This document shows, in pieces, positions 9,035-13,218 of a stretch of DNA of 13,218 nucleotides. The notes beneath the pieces were generated by a model. It was not told the DNA's origin and did no database searches. It was given only the letters and a program-made list of their open reading frames with translations. The translations under genes were made by a program, and so were the position numbers. Within the stretch, counting starts at the first letter, position 1. Every line of letters begins with the position of its first letter. Source of the DNA: Cylindrotheca closterium (lineage: Eukaryota; Bacillariophyta; Bacillariophyceae; Bacillariales; Bacillariaceae); NCBI GenBank assembly GCA_933822405.4, contig CAKOGP040001821.1, positions 1-13,218 on the forward strand. Direction: 5' to 3'.

Positions 9035-9081
9035 TAATAATAATAACGGAGACATTAATCGTTAAGAACCTATTACTATTT
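9035..9081. other. 47-bp insertion inside copia copy C
   Basis: The insert begins with four TAA units and ends in CTATTACTATTTT. It interrupts the pol frame, which in the minus-strand copy D runs through this point as LIARFMQQIKDK without the extra bases. Removing the insert and one repeat restores LIARCMMQIKAK in copy C. I do not recognise the 47 bases. They could be a very short retroposed or repair-derived patch. Confidence 0.65.
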
Positions 9082-9099
9082 TTGCATGATGCAGATCAA
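9082..9099 (+). repeat. 18-bp direct repeat, right copy
   Basis: This is identical to 9017-9034. It contains the near-palindrome TGCATGATGCA. Coding of pol resumes here with MMQIKAKFYTDE. Confidence 0.8.
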
Positions 9100-10420
9100 G
9101 GCCAAGTTTTATACTGACGAATGTCTGAACTTCATTCAACAGTATTACATCAATCAAGGACTGAAGAAGTTTGGTCATGATGGAAAGGATGCTGTGGATA
9201 AGGAATTGAGACAAATGCTCCTGAGAGATTGTTTCACTCTCAAATTTGTTAAGGACATGACCGCATCTGAGCGAAAGAAGGCCCAATCAGCGATGATGTT
9301 ACTCACGGAGAAGCAATTCAAAAAGACAATTAAAGGTCACCTAGTATTCCGAGGCGATGGAACTCATGAATGGTTATCGCAAGAGGACACAAGTCCAACT
9401 GCTTTGCAGGAAGCAATCACCACTACTTGTGTTATTGATGCACACGAAGGTAGAGATATAATGACAATGGACGTACCTAACGCTTTCATTCAAACTTATA
9501 TGCCTGATGCTAAGGAAGGAGAGATCGTATATACATGAAAATCACTGCCATGATGGTCCAGATATTGATTGACATGGCCCCAGAGTATCGCTAATACTTT
9601 GTATTAGAGAACGGAAAGCGAGTAATCTATGTGCGGGTACTACGTGCTATATATGGGATGTTGCAATCGAGCCTCCTATTCTATACTCAGTTTCAAAGTG
9701 ATTTGGAGGCAAAGGGATTTGTTTTCAATCCGTTTGGCCTGTGTGTTGCTAACAAAGTTGTTAATGAAAAACAGCAAACTATCAGATTTCATGTTGACGA
9801 TCTTATGTCAAGTCACATGAATCCGAAAGTAAATGACGATTTTGCTAAGTGGTTGAACATGAGATATGGTTTGATCCAGGCTTGTACAATCGTCAGAGGA
9901 AAGATACACAGATATTTTGGAATGACTTTGGATTTCTCGGTAAAGGAAAACTCAAGATCCGCATGGACGACTATGTCAAGAACATATTGGAAGATTTTCC
10001 TATCAAGTTCAACAAGGATTCAAAGCAGGAAACACCAGCTGGTAACGATTTACTGGAAGCTAGTAAAGGGAAGCTACTCAGGGCTGAGTACCGTCATATC
10101 TTCCATACTACTGTTGCAAGGGGATTTTATGTCTCTAAGAGAGCTCGTTTGGATATCCATCCAGCAATTACTATTCTTGCCTCAAGAGTTTGAGAACCTA
10201 CAGAGTCTGATTGGAAGAAGTGTGTTTGCATGATGCAATATATGTTTTGTACATTGTTGTATCACCTGACACTTTCCGCAGGATCACTACGAGTCATGAA
10301 ATGGATGATCGACGCATCATTTGCGGTGCATCCAGATTTCAAGAGCCACAATGGCGGCACTCTGTCCTTTGGAGGAGGTGCAGCTCAAGTGATGTAAAAG
10401 AAGCAAAAGCTAAACAGCAC

Positions 10421-10777
10421 TGTTAGAAGTAAGCCATCCATTGCCGCCTGCAATCTACCTGTTCAATTGACTGTGATTTAGCTGTTTAGGTATTGTTGCC
10501 TTCTAAGTATATGAATTTACAGTATATAGAAGTATATAGATCTATCAGAGATCTTACTTTATCAACCAGTTCACTCTTTGCTTGCAATATATTATAAAAA
10601 GTGAGAACAGTCTGTCAACTTCTCCAGCTCAGTGGAAATTCTCAGAATTCTCTCTACGTCAGCCTGATATGCTGTAAGTTCAATCTGCTTATCCGTTCAC
10701 CTTCCACTGTAGTCGATACTTTGATTAGTATCCAACTTTGGTTCTTGCTTGAATCTTGCTTTCTTACATCATCAACA
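10421..10777 (+). repeat. Probable copia long terminal repeat (3' LTR of copy C)
   Basis: The segment begins TGTTAGAAG and ends CATCAACA, giving TGTT...AACA ends typical of copia LTRs, and its 357 bp is a normal LTR length. The pol frame of copy C ends within a few bases of its start, so internal pol sequence appears to have been deleted up to the LTR edge. It is AT-rich, with two AGATCT sites near 10540-10553 and a TATA-like box near 10589. No second LTR copy is in the window to confirm the borders. Orientation rests on copy C, because the ends read similarly on both strands. Confidence 0.5.
10589..10598 (+). promoter_or_regulatory. TATA-like box inside the putative LTR
   Basis: TATTATAAAA sits about 170 bp into the proposed LTR, where an LTR promoter would be expected. 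This is motif and position only; no start site can be read from the sequence. Confidence 0.3.
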
Positions 10778-10999
10778 GGATGATTTCCATAGAAATAATT
10801 ATCTTTTCTGACTCGCCACAACAATATTTTTAGTCATATCAGTCTTCATAATTAGTCGTATCAGTCGACATCATTTCTCTATTGTTCACATGTCTCCTCT
10901 TTTTCTTGTTTCTCCAAATATGTACTATATCCAACACACTCCTGCCGTTTCATTAACATAGTTGATGACAACGGAACATCAAAGGAAAATGCGTTGCTC
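10778..10999. other. Non-coding AT-rich remnant, possibly truncated LTR of copy D
   Basis: This stretch separates the LTR of copy C from the end of copy D pol. On the minus strand TGTTAATGAAACGG (from 10958) could open copy D's 3' LTR. A purine-rich run read on minus (about 10892-10913) could alternatively be a polypurine tract. It also holds the paired 13-bp repeats at 10832 and 10854. No coding region is visible, and the LTR border is unresolved. Confidence 0.35.
10832..10866. repeat. Two 13-bp direct repeats, 22-bp period
   Basis: AGTCATATCAGTC (10832-10844) and AGTCGTATCAGTC (10854-10866) differ at one base, a CpG in the second being CpA in the first. Short tandem repeats of this kind often lie in the U3 part of copia LTRs. 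That role is a guess here. Confidence 0.5.
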
Positions 11000-13218
11000 C
11001 TAATCTTGTTCTCCTTGAATCAATGATCCCTGTAGAGGTTTGCTCATGAAATCTCCCCACATCTTTTCAATTGGACAATATTCAATAGTCACATTTCCTT
11101 TCTTGACTTGATCAGTCATAAAGAAATATCAAATGTTCAAAGCTCGGCTTCGCTTTCCGGCACTATCATGTCCATTCTTTTCCAGTAGAATAGAACTCTA
11201 TGTTATCCTGATATAAGATGTTCTCTTCAACAGGATAACCTTGTGCTTCCACAAACAATTTTGTCCACAATATCTGTGTTCAGCATCATCGACACCAATC
11301 AATTTGGCTTCTGTCAAACTTCAACTGTTCAGCTTCTGCTTCTTCAAGATTATTTGCAATCCTCCTTCACCCATAGTCAATACACCTCCAGTGTTACTTC
11401 TGAAATCTGGATGAACTGCAAATGATGCATCAATATACCATTTGAAAGTTCGTAAGTCTTTTGCACTCAGCGCCAGATGCATTCCCTTTGTTCCATTCAG
11501 ATAATACATCAGCTTCACTAGCTTCTTCCAATCAATTTCATTTGGTTTCTGTACTCTTGTAGAAAGTACTGAAATAGTTGGAGCAATATCCAATCTCGCT
11601 CTCTTACTCAGAAATAATCCTTTGGCAATGAATGTGTGAAAAGTTTCACGTTTCTCATCGTCCAATTTTTTTTCTTTCCGATTGATAGCAAATTGTTACT
11701 TGCTGGTGTCTTACGCCCTTCATTTTCCTTGAACTTCACAGGAAATTCATTCAACATTCGATTAACATAGTCATCCATTTGGACTTTGACTTTCCCCCTT
11801 TTACTGAAATCTAGGGTCATTCCCAAATATTCGTGAATTTTTCCTCACTTAGATTTGACTGGTTTGATTGAACCATACTTTTGATTCATCCATTCACAAA
11901 AATCATCATTCACTTTTGGATCGATGTGGCTTGATAATAGATTGTCCACATGAAATCAAATAGTTTGTTGTTTGCCGTTCACAATCTTGTGGTCAAGTTC
12001 TTTCATCACAGCCTTATTACCTTCTTCTTTGAATAATTTCAGTCCCTTATTTAGGTAGTATTGTTGGATAAACAATACTCCTTCATTTTGAACTTTATCC
12101 TTGATTTGTTGCATGAATCGCGCAATCAGAGTTGCTTTATCTTTTCCATATTTGGCTTTCTTGTCACTTCCAACCTGTTGGAATAGTAGATTGTATTTCG
12201 ACTCTTTTTTTGGAATCCTTTGCTTTGAATTTTCCTTCATTGGAATTATTTCATTCAAATCATCTTGACTTTTTCCTTTTTTCTCATTGCACTCCTGTTC
12301 TTTAATGAATTGCACTTTGGTTTCTTTCAATTCAGGTATTGTTGATTATGCCTTGGTCAATCCCGATTATTGCGTTCGGTTGGTCTCATTTTTATTCCAT
12401 CTTGAACATAAGATTTAGCACTCCTTGTTTTCCTTGGACTGAATATGTCCTCTTTATTCACTTCATCATTTTCATAATTATCATCGTCACTTGACTTGTC
12501 CAAATTATCGTCAGATTCATCATTTTCATGCTCATTATCATCCAAATTTGCCACAAATTCGTGAACATCATTGACTTGATTTTCACATTCTTTGATTTCA
12601 TCTTGAATTTGATCAATTAAATCGTCATTTTCCTCATATGTTTTGCGGGTTTCCTCGATTTGTTCTTCATTGTCAAGTGATTTGACATCTTCCTTGTCTT
12701 TTTGAATGTCTTCTTCAATTTCTTGAATCTTTTCATTTAAATCCTTATCATTCTGATATTTGTCATTTGGATTGGGATCTTGATCGGAATTTTCATCATC
12801 ATTTCTCCGTCTCAATCGTTCATAAATACTTGCAACACTCCTGTCTTCTGTCTGTTCTTCAACATTTTTGGTGTGTTTGTCATCATAGTTTTCAATAAAT
12901 TCTTCCACTTCTTCAAGTAAAGCATCAATTTCATTTTGATCAATCTTTTCATTACGAAGATTCTCATTGCTTCGTTTGTATTCATTTTTGCGTGGAATAT
13001 ATGTTTCATCCCACAGTTCATTTGGGTCCACTCCTGCGAGCAAATCACCATCCAATATGATTTCACCATTCTTCCAAGTGCCATTTGTTCTACAATTTTG
13101 ATCACTTGCTTGGTGATCGGAAGTACCATTACATAGGGTCTCGTTACTGTCTTTTTTGTATTAAGATCAAGTAACATATGTCCCGCTTGTATGCTGTCAT
13201 TTACTCCAAGATAAATAC
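11000..13218 (-). pseudogene. Ty1/copia pol: integrase end, acidic linker, deleted RT, RNase H (copy D)
   Basis: This is a fourth copia element in the opposite orientation, cut by the right edge. It starts in the integrase C-terminus (YLGVNDSIQAGHMLLDL), shifts frame near 13085, and enters a long Asp/Glu/Asn-rich linker with LLAGVDPNELWDE. It continues through FIQQYYLNKGLKLF. It then jumps from KEL to KIVNGKQQTI near 11990, losing about 550 bp of RT including motif A. The remaining RT reads FHVDNLLSSH (second catalytic Asp is Asn), then GKIHEYLGMTLDF. RNase H follows with KWYIDASFAVHPDFRSNTGG, then the tail GNVTIEYCPIEKMWGDFMS, ending at a TAG (11000-11002). In-frame TGAs lie at 12357, 11956, 11845, 11321 and 11129. 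Further frameshifts are near 12335, 11670 (beside eight A's) and two between 11280 and 11190. Confidence 0.9.
12357..13055 (-). other. Acidic linker region of copia copy D pol
   Basis: About 230 codons in one open frame are extremely rich in Asp, Glu, Asn and Lys (for example DESDDNLDKSSDDDNYE). They end with basic SPRKTRSAK and a TGA in NNRD-stop. This is the poorly conserved spacer between integrase and RT in copia pol. Its C-terminal part corresponds to the basic linker of copy C (RRKHRERE). It has no recognisable enzymatic motif. It is the longest unbroken frame in copy D. Confidence 0.75.

Larger units (their letters stand above)
8677..10420 (+). pseudogene. Ty1/copia pol: linker, reverse transcriptase and start of RNase H (copy C)
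   Basis: This is the longest plus-strand copia piece. It begins in the charged linker between integrase and RT (RVATRRKHRERELKPLENK). It then gives FIQQYYINQGLKKFG, the fingers, MDVPNAFIQ (motif A), LRAIYGMLQSSLLFY, RFHVDDLMSSH (catalytic Asp pair, near 9796-9801), GKIHRYFGMTLDF, RARLDIHPAITILASRV and the RNase H strand KWMIDASFAVHPDF. Breaks are TGA at 8766 and 10191, TAA at 9592 and 10395, one-base deletions near 9522 and 9941, and a 65-bp insertion/duplication at 9035-9099. Pol stops after KKQKLNS and goes straight into LTR-like sequence at 10421. The rest of RNase H, about 110 residues in copy D, is missing. Confidence 0.9.

Noticed and set aside
10601..10783. Short open frame at 10601-10783
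   Set aside because: It lies in the putative LTR and has no similarity to anything I recognise. Length and AT-rich context fit chance.
10778..10999. A confident LTR for copy D
   Set aside because: TGTTAATG at 10958 and the purine run near 10892-10913 imply different borders, and no matching 5' LTR is in view, so it is kept only as a tentative remnant.
1..13218. tRNA, rRNA, CRISPR array, bacterial operon or host gene
   Set aside because: I saw no cloverleaf, spaced repeats, Shine-Dalgarno-ordered genes or spliced host-like coding region. All coding signal belongs to retroelements.

Overview
This window is a stack of decayed retrotransposons. I found no host gene, RNA gene, CRISPR array or intact coding sequence. 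It contains one long non-LTR (LINE-type) element and at least four fragments of Ty1/copia-type LTR elements. Every open frame is broken by stops, frameshifts or deletions. The copia pol protein (an RT palm with HVDD, a linker between integrase and RT, and RNase H blocks such as IDASFAVHPDF) resembles the CoDi copia lineages I know from diatoms. The LINE RT (QGCGQGNGAGP, FVDDTD, GG..NP.KSFWW) resembles elements common in diatoms and other stramenopiles. A marine diatom or related stramenopile genome is my best guess. This rests on recalled family resemblance, not on a search.

Layout. 1-581 (+): mid-RT fragment of a copia element, cut by the window edge (copy A). 582-853: presumed 3' untranslated tail of the LINE, which lies on the minus strand. 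854-6347 (-): LINE ORF2, with AP-type endonuclease, RT, RNase H and a C-terminal zinc knuckle in that order. 6344-8442 (-): LINE ORF1, truncated at its 5' end, with an acidic tract and a coiled coil. ORF1's stop and ORF2's start overlap as ATGA, directly behind a perfect 12-bp hairpin. 8448-8676 (+): copia RT N-terminal fragment (copy B). 8677-10420 (+): copia linker, RT and start of RNase H (copy C), containing a 47-bp insertion flanked by an 18-bp direct duplication. 10421-10777: probable LTR with TGTTAG...CAACA ends. 10778-10999: AT-rich remnant, possibly the LTR of the next element. 11000-13218 (-): a fourth copia pol (copy D), from the integrase end through RNase H, with most of its RT fingers and palm deleted; it runs off the right edge.

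In the living elements, ORF1 would package the RNA, and the ORF2 endonuclease, RT and RNase H would carry out target-primed insertion. The copia pol would cut, copy and integrate its LTR-bounded DNA. None of these copies can encode a whole enzyme. The most informative signals are the pattern of decay (11 of 15 in-frame stops are TGA, and two catalytic Asp codons are changed to Asn at former CpG sites), the hairpin at the LINE ORF junction, and the small insertion whose empty site is visible in a sister copy.
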